Below are positions 16,419 through 26,841 of a stretch of DNA of 64,000 nucleotides, piece by piece. Position numbers and translations under genes: made by a program. The stretch comes from Segnochrobactrum spirostomi. Its GTDB lineage: Bacteria > Pseudomonadota > Alphaproteobacteria > Rhizobiales > Segnochrobactraceae. The first letter of the stretch is position 1, and every line of letters starts with the position of its first letter. The notes below the pieces were generated by a model that was not told where the DNA came from, did not search any database, and was given only the letters and a program-made list of their open reading frames with translations. The stretch spans positions 930,001-994,000 of the forward strand of contig NZ_VWNA01000001.1 in assembly GCF_009600605.1 (NCBI RefSeq), read 5' to 3'.

Positions 16419-17648
16419 ATGCGGATTCCCACTCCCCTCCGGCAGCTTTGGCGCCGCATCCACCGGCAGGCGCGGCTCGATCTGTGGTTCCCCCAGGTGC
16501 CGGTGGCGATCGCCGTCGCGGCCATCGGCGTCCTCGCCCTGCTGCCGGCCTTGACCGCAGACGTCGGCGACCTCCTCCACGACCACATGCCGGCATTCAC
16601 GGACATGCTGCGCCAGTTCGCGGGCGAGGGGCCGCCCCCGCTCCTGCGCGGAGTGCCGAACGCGGTCATCGGGATCGTGCAGATCGTGGCGGCGATCGGC
16701 TTGGTCCTGCGCTCGCGCATCGTCTGGGTCGCGACCCTGGTGATGACGCTCGCCCACCTCGTGCTGCGCGTCGGCTATGACGGGCGCCCGTTCACGGCGC
16801 CGACCGAGCTTCTCACCGCGGCGACCTTTCTCGCGCTCGCTTTGTCGGGACGCCGGTTCGATCGGTCCTCGCTCGCCGCCGGCACGCTGTTCGCCTTCGG
16901 CGCCACCATGCTGTTCTTCGCTTACGGCGTGCTCGGCACCCTCGTGCTCGGCCAGGGCTTCGAGCCGCCGATCGTCAACGTCGTGCAATCGATCTATTTC
17001 ACCGTGGTGACGATGAGCACCGTCGGCTACGGCGACATCGTCGCCAAGTCCGACGAAGCGCGGCTCTTTGTGATTTCGCTCATCGTCATCGGCATCACCG
17101 TGTTCTTGAGCTCCCTCTCGGCCCTGGTCGGGCCGCTCGTGCAGGGCCGGCTCGCCAGCATTCTCAATCTGAAGGGCAATGGAAAAATGCGGCGCGTCGA
17201 CCATTTCATCATCGCCGGCACCGGCACGCTCGCCCGCAACACCGTGCGGGAGTTGCTCACGCGCGGCCTCGGTGTCGTCGTCATCACAGAGGACGACGAC
17301 ATCGTGGTCGAAGGCGCCGAGATGGAGGTCGGCGACCCGACCGATCTCGAGGTGCTGCGCCGCGCAGGTGCGCTCGACGCGCGCGCGGTCCTCGCGCTGT
17401 CGGACGACGACGCCGACAACGCCTTCATCATCCTGGCGCTGAAGGAACTCAACGCCACCGCCAAGACGGTCGCCGCGGTCAGCGCCCGCAAGAACATGGA
17501 CCGGGTGCGCCGGGTCCAGCCCGACATGATCATGGCCCCCAACGTGTTCGGCGGCGAGGTGCTCGCCATGGCCCTCACCGAGGAGAAGATCGACGGCGAG
17601 CGCCTGATGGAGCGCTTCCTCGACGTGAACAAGGACAGCAAGAGCTGA
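16419..17648 (+). CDS. Voltage-gated-like K+ channel with RCK/TrkA-N domain
   Basis: A 409-residue membrane protein with five to six transmembrane helices, the pore helix and selectivity filter TMSTVGYGD at about residues 198-206, then a cytosolic RCK Rossmann domain starting with HFIIAGTGTLARNTV and containing EVGDPTDLEVLRRAG. The architecture matches E. coli Kch-like channels, in which the RCK domain senses ligands and gates the pore. The start at 16419 gives a basic N-terminus before the first helix; the ribosome site is weak and the frame is open upstream. It stands alone. Confidence 0.88.
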   Translation: MRIPTPLRQLWRRIHRQARLDLWFPQVPVAIAVAAIGVLALLPALTADVGDLLHDHMPAFTDMLRQFAGEGPPPLLRGVPNAVIGIVQIVAAIGLVLRSRIVWVATLVMTLAHLVLRVGYDGRPFTAPTELLTAATFLALALSGRRFDRSSLAAGTLFAFGATMLFFAYGVLGTLVLGQGFEPPIVNVVQSIYFTVVTMSTVGYGDIVAKSDEARLFVISLIVIGITVFLSSLSALVGPLVQGRLASILNLKGNGKMRRVDHFIIAGTGTLARNTVRELLTRGLGVVVITEDDDIVVEGAEMEVGDPTDLEVLRRAGALDARAVLALSDDDADNAFIILALKELNATAKTVAAVSARKNMDRVRRVQPDMIMAPNVFGGEVLAMALTEEKIDGERLMERFLDVNKDSKS

Positions 17649-17843
17649 GATCCCGCTTCGTTCAACCGAAAGCGGCATGCTCGGCACAACTTCCGAGACG
17701 ATCGTTATGGGCGACAAAATCAACGCCTGCAAGGAGACGCGAAATTCTGGTTCGTTCACTGAAATTTTAGATCGGGTGCCCTGCGTGAACCATAATATCG
17801 TCGCAACCACAAAGCGATGGTGCGACGAGGATAAGTTCGATCT

Positions 17844-18878
17844 ATGGATCCGTGCGTGACATCGGCTCGAGAAGACGAGCGTATCGCAGCGCTTCAGGCG
17901 CTGAAGACTTTCGAGCCGGCGGCCGACGAGCCCTTCCGCCGCGTCACTCGCATCGGCAAGACCCTGCTCGCCGTTCCGGTCTGTCACGTCTCGCTGATTG
18001 GCGCGAACACCCAATGGCTCCGCTCCGAGCAGACGTTGGCCATCTCGGAGTGCCCGCGCCATCTGTCGTTCTGCACCTACACGATCGAGATCGACGAGCC
18101 GCTGGTCGTGCCGGACGCGCTGCTCGACGCGCGGTTCGCACAGCATCCGTTCGTCGTCGGCGCGCCCTTCGTCCGCTACTATATCGGCGCTCAGTTGCGC
18201 ACCCGGGACGGGCACAATATCGGCGCCTTGTGCGGGATCGACACGGTCCCGCGTCCCCAGACCCACCCTGAAATCGTGGCCGGACTCCAGGACCTCGCCC
18301 AGATCGTCATCGACGAACTCGAGCTGCGGCGCATCGCGACCTCGGACAGCCTGACGAGCGCTCTGACCCGCCGGGGCTTTATCGACCTCGCCGAGCACGC
18401 CTTCGCCCGGGCGCACCGCGATGGCCGCCCGCTCGCCTGCATCGTCCTCGATGTCGACCATTTCAAGCGCGTCAACGACGCCCACGGCCATGCTGCGGGC
18501 GATGAGGTGCTGCGCCGCCTCGTCCAGATCGCGAAAGCAGAGCTGCGCGAGTGCGATCGGATCGGGCGGCTCGGTGGCGAGGAGTTCGCCGTTCTCTTGC
18601 CGGAGGTCGGCGCCGGCGATGCGCTCGCCGTGGCAGAGCGGTTTCGGTGCAGGATCGAGGGTCAGTTCTTCTCGATCGGGGGCGAGACCTTCGCCGTCAC
18701 CATCAGCGCCGGGGTCGCCGAGGCCTCGGCCGGGTCCCTCGATCTCGCGCACTTGATCGCGGCGGCCGACGGCGCGCTCTATCGCGCCAAGCACGGCGGT
18801 CGCAACCGGGTCGCGCTCGCGGACGGATCGGCGAGCGGATGGCAGCCGGCGAGCGACCCCGTCGCCGCCGCAGGATAA
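17844..18878 (+). CDS. GAF-GGDEF diguanylate cyclase
   Basis: A 344-residue cytosolic protein: GAF sensor domain (about 15-160) and GGDEF domain (about 165-325). The active-site loop reads RLGGEEF at about residues 242-248, so it should make cyclic di-GMP. The inhibitory I-site RxxD is present as RECD exactly five residues before the GGEEF loop, predicting product feedback inhibition. The GAF domain carries several Cys residues and a SFCTYTI segment seen in GAF domains fused to cyclases. No transmembrane segment. The signal sensed is unknown. Confidence 0.92.
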   Translation: MDPCVTSAREDERIAALQALKTFEPAADEPFRRVTRIGKTLLAVPVCHVSLIGANTQWLRSEQTLAISECPRHLSFCTYTIEIDEPLVVPDALLDARFAQHPFVVGAPFVRYYIGAQLRTRDGHNIGALCGIDTVPRPQTHPEIVAGLQDLAQIVIDELELRRIATSDSLTSALTRRGFIDLAEHAFARAHRDGRPLACIVLDVDHFKRVNDAHGHAAGDEVLRRLVQIAKAELRECDRIGRLGGEEFAVLLPEVGAGDALAVAERFRCRIEGQFFSIGGETFAVTISAGVAEASAGSLDLAHLIAAADGALYRAKHGGRNRVALADGSASGWQPASDPVAAAG

Positions 18879-18927
18879 GGCCTCCCAGCCGGCTGGATCG
18901 CGGGCAGGATCGGTGGCACAAGGGACC

Positions 18928-19911
<984 letters not shown>

Positions 19912-19983
19912 GCGCCCGCGCCCGGTGGCGCGCGCGGGCCGGCCGGCCTATGATTCCGATCGAGCAATCCGGGAGCGCCGCCG

Positions 19984-20901
19984 ATGGTCCAGCCGATCCC
20001 CGCCTCGATCGACGACACGATCGCCTTCCTCGACGGCCAAGGCTACGTGCCGGACCGCGCGCTGGCGACCGTCCTGTTCCTCGCCCTCCGGCTCGGCCGG
20101 CCGCTTTTTCTCGAAGGCGAGGCCGGTGTCGGCAAGACGGAGATCGCCAAGGTGCTCGCCGCCGGCCTCGGCCGGCGGCTGATCCGCCTGCAATGCTACG
20201 AAGGCCTCGACATAGCGTCCGCCGTCTACGAGTGGAACTACGCGGCGCAGATGATCGAGATCCGCCTCGCCGAAGCGGCCGGCGAGACCGACCGGGCGAC
20301 GCTCTCGACCGACATCTTCGCCGAGCGCTTCCTCATCAAGCGGCCGGTCTTGCAGGCGCTGGAGCCCGACCTCGCCGGCCCGCCGGTGCTGCTCATCGAC
20401 GAACTCGACCGCGCCGACGAAGCCTTCGAGGCCTTTCTCCTCGAGGTGCTCGCCGATCATCAGGTCACCATCCCGGAACTCGGCACCATCCGGGCCGAGG
20501 CGCCGCCGATCGTCCTCATCACAACGAACCGCACCCGCGAGATCCACGACGCCCTGAAGCGGCGCTGCCTCTATCATTGGGTCGATTATCCCGATTCCGA
20601 GCGCGAGCTCGCGATCCTGCGCCGCCGGGTTCCGGGGGCCGGTGCGGCGCTCGGCCGGCAGGTGGTCGCCTTCGTGCAGAGCCTGCGGGACGAAGGTCTG
20701 TTCAAGGCACCGGGCATCGCCGAAACCCTCGATTGGGCGGCGGCCCTCGTCGAGCTCGATCAGGCCGCGCTCGACCCCGAGATCGCCACCGATACGCTGG
20801 GCGCCCTCCTCAAATATCAGGACGACATCGCCCGCATCCGCGGCAGCCGCGTCGCCGCCCTCGTCGAGGCGGCCCGCCGCAGCGCCGAGATCGCCGCCTG
20901 A
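19984..20901 (+). CDS. MoxR/CoxD-type AAA+ ATPase
   Basis: A 305-residue AAA+ ATPase with Walker A GEAGVGKT (about 45-52), Walker B LLIDELDRAD (about 136-144) and the sensor segment ITTNRTREIHDALKRRC. This branch (CoxD-like) works with a VWA protein to load or mature metal cofactors in large enzymes such as CO dehydrogenase. Its partner follows after 7 bp. No molybdenum hydroxylase gene is in the window, so the client is not visible. Confidence 0.92.
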   Translation: MVQPIPASIDDTIAFLDGQGYVPDRALATVLFLALRLGRPLFLEGEAGVGKTEIAKVLAAGLGRRLIRLQCYEGLDIASAVYEWNYAAQMIEIRLAEAAGETDRATLSTDIFAERFLIKRPVLQALEPDLAGPPVLLIDELDRADEAFEAFLLEVLADHQVTIPELGTIRAEAPPIVLITTNRTREIHDALKRRCLYHWVDYPDSERELAILRRRVPGAGAALGRQVVAFVQSLRDEGLFKAPGIAETLDWAAALVELDQAALDPEIATDTLGALLKYQDDIARIRGSRVAALVEAARRSAEIAA

Positions 20902-20908
20902 GGCCGCC

Positions 20909-22399
20909 ATGGCGCGCGCTCCCGACGGTCCTCTCGCCCCGGAAGAGCCGATCGCGGACGGCGGGCGGCTCGCCGAAAACATCGCCCATTTCGCCCGCGC
21001 CTTGCGCAAGGCCGGCCTGCCGGTGGGACCGGCCGCAATGATCCGCGCGGTCGAGGCCATTGAGGTCGCCGGCATCGGCCGGCGGGACGATCTCTATTGG
21101 ACGCTTCACGCCGTCTTCGTCACGAAGCGGGAGCAGCACCCGGTGTTCGATGCCGCCTTCGCGGCGTTCTTCCGCTCGAAGGGGCTCGTCGAGAAGCTCA
21201 TCGCGATGCTCTCGCCGGTCGCCCTGCCCCGCGCACCGGCGCCACCCCGGCCGGGCGAGGCGCGGGTTGCCGAAGCGCTCGCGCCGCGCCGACGGCAACA
21301 GCCCGAAAACCGCGAGCCCGAGATCGTGCTCGACGCCCGCCTCACCGCCTCCGACCGCGAGGTTTTACAACGCAAGGACTTCGCCCAGATGAGCGCGGCC
21401 GAGATGGCAGCGGCGGAACGGGCCGTCCGCGCCCTGGCTCTGCCGCTCGACCGGGTCCGGACGCGGCGCCTCGCGCCAGATCCGCGCGGGCCGAGGATCG
21501 ATCCGCGGCGGACGCTGCGCGCCTCGCTGAAGGCCGGCGGCGCGGCGATCCGCCTGGAGCGGCGCGCACCCGTGGAGCGGCCGCCGCCGATCGTGGCGCT
21601 CGTGGACGTGTCGGGTTCGATGGCGGATTATTCGCGGGTGCTGCTGCACTTCCTCCACGCGCTCGCGGCGGTGCGCACGGTCCACACCTTCGCGTTCGGC
21701 ACCCGCCTCACCAACATCACGCGCGCGCTCGCCCGCAAGGACCCAGACGTCGCGCTCAGCGAGGCCTCCGCCCGCGTCGCCGATTGGTCCGGGGGCACAC
21801 GGATTGCCGCCACGCTCGCCGCCTTCAACCGCGACTGGAGCCGCCGCGTGCTCGGCGGCGGCCCGATCGTTCTCCTCGTCACAGACGGGCTCGAGCGGGC
21901 CGCCGACGCAGACGACGATGCCGACCTCGCCCGCGAGATGGACCGGCTGCACCGCTCGTGCCGGCGGCTGATCTGGTTGAACCCGCTGCTGCGCTTCGGC
22001 GGCTTCGAGGCGCGCGCCACGGGAATCCGGGCGATGCTGCCTTATGTGGACGAGTTCCGGGCCGTCCATTCTCTCGAGGCGGTGGCCGATCTCTGCGGCG
22101 CGCTTTCGGCGCGGCGGCGCGCGGCAGAGGTCGATCCGCGCCGCTGGCTCACGGCCCCGCGCGGGACTGAGGGCCCTAGCGTTTGCCGAACAGGTCGCTC
22201 CAGGCGGGGACGTGACAGTCCGGCCAGGACTGCGCCTCGTAGACGCCGCGGGCGATGGCGCGGGCGAGCACGGCGGCCGCCACCGCCCCGAGCCCGACGA
22301 GATCGGCGGCAGGGTCCGCGAGCGAGTGGCGTCCCGTCGCCAGGGCAAACACCGTGTCGCCGTCATAGGGCGTATGGGCCGGCCAGATCGCGCGGGTGA
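20909..22399 (+). CDS. CoxE-type VWA domain protein, 3' end probably frameshifted
   Basis: Residues 1-420 form a CoxE-like protein: an N-terminal helical part, then a VWA domain with MIDAS motif DVSGS at about 233-237 and VLLVTDG further on. It starts 7 bp after the MoxR gene and is probably its functional partner in enzyme maturation. The frame then continues for about 75 Arg-rich residues antisense to the convergent peptidase gene. A stop at 22168-22170 lies one frame away, only 5 bp before the peptidase stop, so a single missing base near 22150 is the likely cause of the extension. Catalytic and metal sites precede the shift and look intact. Confidence 0.85.
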   Translation: MARAPDGPLAPEEPIADGGRLAENIAHFARALRKAGLPVGPAAMIRAVEAIEVAGIGRRDDLYWTLHAVFVTKREQHPVFDAAFAAFFRSKGLVEKLIAMLSPVALPRAPAPPRPGEARVAEALAPRRRQQPENREPEIVLDARLTASDREVLQRKDFAQMSAAEMAAAERAVRALALPLDRVRTRRLAPDPRGPRIDPRRTLRASLKAGGAAIRLERRAPVERPPPIVALVDVSGSMADYSRVLLHFLHALAAVRTVHTFAFGTRLTNITRALARKDPDVALSEASARVADWSGGTRIAATLAAFNRDWSRRVLGGGPIVLLVTDGLERAADADDDADLAREMDRLHRSCRRLIWLNPLLRFGGFEARATGIRAMLPYVDEFRAVHSLEAVADLCGALSARRRAAEVDPRRWLTAPRGTEGPSVCRTGRSRRGRDSPARTAPRRRRGRWRGRARRPPPPRARRDRRQGPRASGVPSPGQTPCRRHRAYGPARSRG

Positions 22400-23204
22400 G
22401 ACCGTCGTGAGCCATCACCGCCAGTCGGCGCGCCTGGGCCTTGTCGAGGGCGGCGTCCGTCGCGACGATCGCGATCGTCGTGTTGGCGAGGCTGCCGATG
22501 CCGCCGAGCTTGGTCACCGGCAGGCGCGCCTCCGCCGGCCACGGCGCGGGCAGACCGAGGCCGCCGAACTCCGCTCCCTCCTCGAACGGGGCAGCCCAGA
22601 AGTGCGGCCCATGCCCGACCGTCGCCATGCCGAGGGCGTTGACGGCGACGAGGGCCCCGACCGTGATGCCGCTGTCGAGCAGTGCCGAAGCCGAGCCGAG
22701 CCCGCCTTTGAGGAGGCCGCCGTCGGGACCGGCGATCACCGCGCCGGCCCCGGCCCCGATGCGGCCCAGCGCGAAGGCACCGCCTTGCGCCGTGGCCGCC
22801 GCCTCGTAACCGAGCTCGCGATAGGGCGGGAAGCGGCCCCAGCCCTTGTCGCCGCCGTTCAAGAGATCGAACAGGATCGCCGCCGGCACGATCGGCACCC
22901 GGGCGTCGCCCACCGCGAAGCCCCGCCCCGTCTCGCGCAGCCGCGCCTGGACGCCGCTCGCCGCATCGAGGCCGAACGCCGAGCCGCCGGCGAGCACCAC
23001 GGCATCGACCGCCTGCACGGTCTGCTCCGGGGCGAGCAGATCTGTCTCCCGCGTGCCGGGCGCCCCGCCGAGCACCATGACCGAGGCGGCCGCCGGTTCG
23101 TCGCAAAGCACCGCCGTCACCCCGGAGCGAAGCCGGTCGTCAGTCGCCTGCCCGACCGCGAGTCCCGCGACGTCGGTGATGAGATTGAGCGGTCCGGGCT
23201 TCAT
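22176..23204 (-). CDS. P1 family peptidase (DmpA/BapA/NylC-like)
   Basis: A 342-residue N-terminal-nucleophile hydrolase. The self-cleavage site is visible at LANTTIAIVATDA, with cleavage expected between Asn241 and Thr242 to free the catalytic Thr. LAGGSAFGLDAASGV and the segment around LLNGGDKGWG are also typical. Family members are aminopeptidases acting on beta-peptides or D-amino acid amides, or nylon-oligomer hydrolases; the substrate cannot be told. No signal peptide. Converges on the CoxE-like gene. Confidence 0.9.
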   Translation of the reverse strand: MKPGPLNLITDVAGLAVGQATDDRLRSGVTAVLCDEPAAASVMVLGGAPGTRETDLLAPEQTVQAVDAVVLAGGSAFGLDAASGVQARLRETGRGFAVGDARVPIVPAAILFDLLNGGDKGWGRFPPYRELGYEAAATAQGGAFALGRIGAGAGAVIAGPDGGLLKGGLGSASALLDSGITVGALVAVNALGMATVGHGPHFWAAPFEEGAEFGGLGLPAPWPAEARLPVTKLGGIGSLANTTIAIVATDAALDKAQARRLAVMAHDGLTRAIWPAHTPYDGDTVFALATGRHSLADPAADLVGLGAVAAAVLARAIARGVYEAQSWPDCHVPAWSDLFGKR

Positions 23205-23561
23205 ATCGGATCTCCCCCGCGGACAGGCGCGCGCCTCGGCCGGACACGTCCGACGCTCCGTTATAGCCCGCGCGCAGATCGCGTTCAGCTTTCGGAGGGG
23301 CGGAGCGGCAGACGGGATGCCGTTCGCGCCCCATCGAACTCCACGTGCGCCGGCGCTCGCCGCTCACACCCGCCCTCCGTTGTCATTGCCGGCCTTGTGC
23401 CGGCAACCCAGGGGCGGCGAACAGGGCGCCTGTGGCCCTGGGTCCCCGGGTCAAGCCCGGGGAAGACGGCGGAGAGGGTGAATGCGCGGCCAAAGCGCCA
23501 AAGGAGCAGAGGGCTGCAGATAAGGCGGTGCTGCAATGAGCCGCCGGACATACCGCAACAA
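23205..23561. other. Gap with dispersed repeat
   Basis: Between the divergently lying peptidase start and the end of livK. It holds dispersed repeat copy 2 and the livK terminator; no gene is recognised. Confidence 0.6.
23371..23480. repeat. Dispersed palindromic repeat, copy 2
   Basis: Shares with 7175-7330 the TTGCCGGC/GCCGGCAA hairpin, the CCCAGGGGCGG block and a GGGTCCCCGGG block, but the middle is shorter. It ends with the palindromic CCCGGGTCAAGCCCGGG. Confidence 0.7.
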
Positions 23562-23588
23562 AAAGGCCCCGGGGTCACCGGGGCCTTT
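23562..23588 (-). terminator. Terminator of the liv operon
   Basis: An 11-bp perfect stem, AAAGGCCCCGG with CCGGGGCCTTT, 5-nt loop, 22 bp after the stop of the substrate-binding protein gene. The A/T ends make it work-capable in either direction. Confidence 0.85.
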
Positions 23589-23609
23589 CCGTTCAAGAGG
23601 CTGAGGAGA

Positions 23610-24716
23610 TCAGCTCTTGTAATAGTCGTACTTGCCGTCGTGCCACTGGTACATGACGTAGCCCGGCAGGGTGACGTCGCCCTTGTCGTTGAACTTCAGG
23701 CTTCCGAGCACGGTCTGGAACGAGCCCTTGTCGAGCTCCTTGGCGACGGCGTCGGTCTCGACCGACTTCGCAGCCTTGGCGGCCTCGGCCCAAGCCTGGA
23801 TCGCGGCGTAGGTGTAGAGCACGTAGCCTTCCGGCTCGATGCCCTTCTTGCGGAACTCCTCGACGATCTTCGAGGCTTCCGGGTTCTTGCGCGGGTCGGG
23901 CGAGAAGGTCATCAGCGTGCCTTCGCCGGCCTTGCCGGTGATCGACCAGAACTCGTCGGTCACGAAGGCGTCGCCCGACATCATGACGGCGTCGAGGCCC
24001 TGGTCACGCATCTGGCGCAGGATGAGGCCACCCTCGGTGTGGTAGCCGCCGACATAGACGACCTGCACGCCGGCCTGCTTCAGCTTCGAAACCAGCGCGG
24101 TGTAGTCCTTCTCACCGGCCGTGTAGGACTCCCAGAGGACTTCCTTCACGCCCGCCTCGTTGAGGTACTTGCGGGTCTCCTCGGCGAGGCCGAGGCCGTA
24201 AGCCGACTTGTCGTTCAGGATCGCGATCTTCTTGTCCTTGAACTTGTCGGCGAGGAACTTGCCGGCGACCTGACCCTGCTGATCGTCACGACCGCAGACG
24301 CGGTAGATGATGTTGCCGGGGCGCTCGTCGGAATACTTCGGGTTGGTCGAGGCGGGCGAGATCTCGATCACGCCTTCCTCGGCGTAGACGGCGCTCGCCG
24401 GGATCGACGAACCCGAGCAGAAGTGGCCGGCGACCATCTTCACACCCTGGCCGACGAGCTGGTTCGCCACCGCGACCGCCTGCTTGGGATCGCAGGCATC
24501 GTCGCCGATCACGAGCTTCAGCTTCTCGCCGTTGACGCCGCCAGCGGCGTTGATGTCCTCGACCGCCTGCTCCGCACCGGCCTTCATCTGCGCGCCGAAC
24601 GAGGCGTACTGGCCGGTCATCGGACCGGCAGTGGCGATCAGGATGTCGGCCCAGGCCGCGCCCGACACGACAGTGCCGAACGCCAGCGCGGCACTCATCA
24701 AAAGAGCCTTCTTCAT
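23610..24716 (-). CDS. livK: Branched-chain amino acid ABC transporter, substrate-binding protein
   Basis: A 368-residue periplasmic binding protein with a clear Sec signal (MKKALLMSAALAFGTVVSGAAWA) and type I fold. The mature protein starts with DILIATAGPMTGQYASFG, typical of LivJ/LivK; the segment VAGHFCSGSSIPASAVYAEE is in the ligand cleft. It is the last gene of the liv operon on this strand, 175 bp after the DUF6867-like gene, with a hairpin in that gap that may stabilise its mRNA. Leucine, isoleucine and valine are the expected ligands, though the family also binds other amino acids and amides. Confidence 0.93.
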   Translation of the reverse strand: MKKALLMSAALAFGTVVSGAAWADILIATAGPMTGQYASFGAQMKAGAEQAVEDINAAGGVNGEKLKLVIGDDACDPKQAVAVANQLVGQGVKMVAGHFCSGSSIPASAVYAEEGVIEISPASTNPKYSDERPGNIIYRVCGRDDQQGQVAGKFLADKFKDKKIAILNDKSAYGLGLAEETRKYLNEAGVKEVLWESYTAGEKDYTALVSKLKQAGVQVVYVGGYHTEGGLILRQMRDQGLDAVMMSGDAFVTDEFWSITGKAGEGTLMTFSPDPRKNPEASKIVEEFRKKGIEPEGYVLYTYAAIQAWAEAAKAAKSVETDAVAKELDKGSFQTVLGSLKFNDKGDVTLPGYVMYQWHDGKYDYYKS

Positions 24717-24769
24717 CGGTCAGTCCCCTCTGGAAATCATAACCACCGGTTGCCCGGTCAATGGGAAGG

Positions 24770-24795
24770 CGGCAGGGCTAACCCCACCCCTGCCG
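24770..24795 (-). promoter_or_regulatory. Intercistronic hairpin before livK
   Basis: CGGCAGGG pairs with CCCTGCCG around a 10-nt loop in the gap between the DUF6867-like gene and livK. No T-run follows, so it is more likely an mRNA stability or processing element than a terminator. Confidence 0.45.
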
Positions 24796-24891
24796 GCGAG
24801 TGTGCCGCATTTATTCCGGTGCGGTACAGGGCTTTTTTGGCACCTGCGACACCTCGGAAAGAGGCTGCGGACGGCCTCCCACGCGCAGCGG

Positions 24892-25242
24892 TCACGTCCC
24901 GGCGCGCTCGCGCCAGGTGAATGGACCGGTCCGCTCGTAGATCCAACGATATTGTGTCGTCATCTGCCCGGTGCGCTTGTGGCGCCAGCCGGCGAAGCCG
25001 ACGATGAGATAGATCACGAAGGTCACGATCCAGTAGTGGATCGACAAGAGCGTGCCCTGAAACAGCGCGAACTGCAGGAAGCGGATGCCGCAGGCGAGCA
25101 GCGCCATGTAGACCACGAGATGGGGGAGCGGCGACCAGCCCCGGGCGATCGCGCGGCCGGTCATCCAGGCTCCGCCGCCACCCAGCAGCACGGTGAGCAC
25201 GAGGAAGGCACCGAAGGAAGTTTCCCACAAAAGTCCCATCAT
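24892..25242 (-). CDS. DUF6867-like small membrane protein of the liv operon
   Basis: A 116-residue protein with three predicted transmembrane helices and a C-terminal Arg-rich tail (TTQYRWIYERTGPFTWRER). It lies 7 bp after livF within the transporter operon. I recall similar small proteins of unknown function in liv operons of Hyphomicrobiales; the family name is from memory. An accessory role in assembly or stability of the transporter is inferred from position alone. Confidence 0.75.
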   Translation of the reverse strand: MMGLLWETSFGAFLVLTVLLGGGGAWMTGRAIARGWSPLPHLVVYMALLACGIRFLQFALFQGTLLSIHYWIVTFVIYLIVGFAGWRHKRTGQMTTQYRWIYERTGPFTWRERAGT

Positions 25243-25249
25243 TGCCTCC

Positions 25250-25998
<749 letters not shown>

Positions 25999-26002
<4 letters not shown>

Positions 26003-26841
26003 GCTCCGACCTCCACCTCGACCTGTTCGACCTCTTCGTCCTCGACGCCGAGATAAGCCGCGATCACCTTCGGATCGTTGCGCACCTCGGTGGGCGTGCC
26101 GTCCGAGATCTTGCGGCCGTAGTCGAGCACGACGACGTGGTCGGAGATTTCCATGACGACGCTCATATCGTGCTCGATGAGAAGCACGGAGACGCCCTCA
26201 TCCCGCCGCAGGAACAAGAGGAGCTCGTTGAGCTCCGCCGATTCACGCGGGTTGAGGCCTGCTGCCGGCTCGTCGAGGCAGAGGAGCTGCGGCCCGGTGC
26301 ACATCGCGCGGGCGATCTCGAGCCGACGCTGGGCACCATAGGGCAGATCGGCCGCCGGATCGTCGGCGCGGGCGAACAGGCCGACGCGATCGAGCCAATA
26401 TTTGGCCTTCTCCAGCGCGTCCCGCTCCGCGTGGCGGAAGCGGCCGAGCCCCAGGATACCGGCGATCGAGAACAGCGACGCCTTCATGAGCGCCCGGTGC
26501 TGGGCGACCATCAGGTTTTCGAGCAGCGTCATGCCGCCGAACAGGCGGATGTTCTGGAAGGTGCGCGCCACGTGGGCGGTGCCGGAGATGGCGTGATCCG
26601 GCATCCGCTCCAGAAGGAAGGTCTCGCCGTCCTGGTGGCGGACGGTGAGCCGCCCCTCGGTCGGCTTGTAGAAGCCGGTGATGCAGTTGAAGACCGTCGT
26701 CTTGCCGGCGCCGTTCGGGCCGATCAGGGCGGTGATGTCGCCCCGGCCGACGGCGAAGGAGAGGTCGCCGACGGCGGTCAGGCCGCCGAACCGCATGGTG
26801 AGGTGCTCGACGGTGAGCACCGGATCATGTTCCCAGCGCAT
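25999..26841 (-). CDS. livG: Branched-chain amino acid ABC transporter, ATP-binding protein
   Basis: A 280-residue ABC ATPase with Walker A GPNGAGKT, the LivG-type long insertion after the Q-loop containing TAHVARTFQNIRLFGGMTLL, and Walker B LLCLDEPAAGLNP. The signature region reads LPYGAQRRLEIARAM, a variant normal for LivG. The C-terminal tail after about residue 262 is acidic (EDEEVEQVEVEVGA). Start overlaps the livM stop in TGATG. Confidence 0.95.

Noticed and set aside
22044-24920. A long plus-strand open frame over the peptidase and livK
   Set aside because: Antisense to two clear genes; composition typical of a shadow frame.
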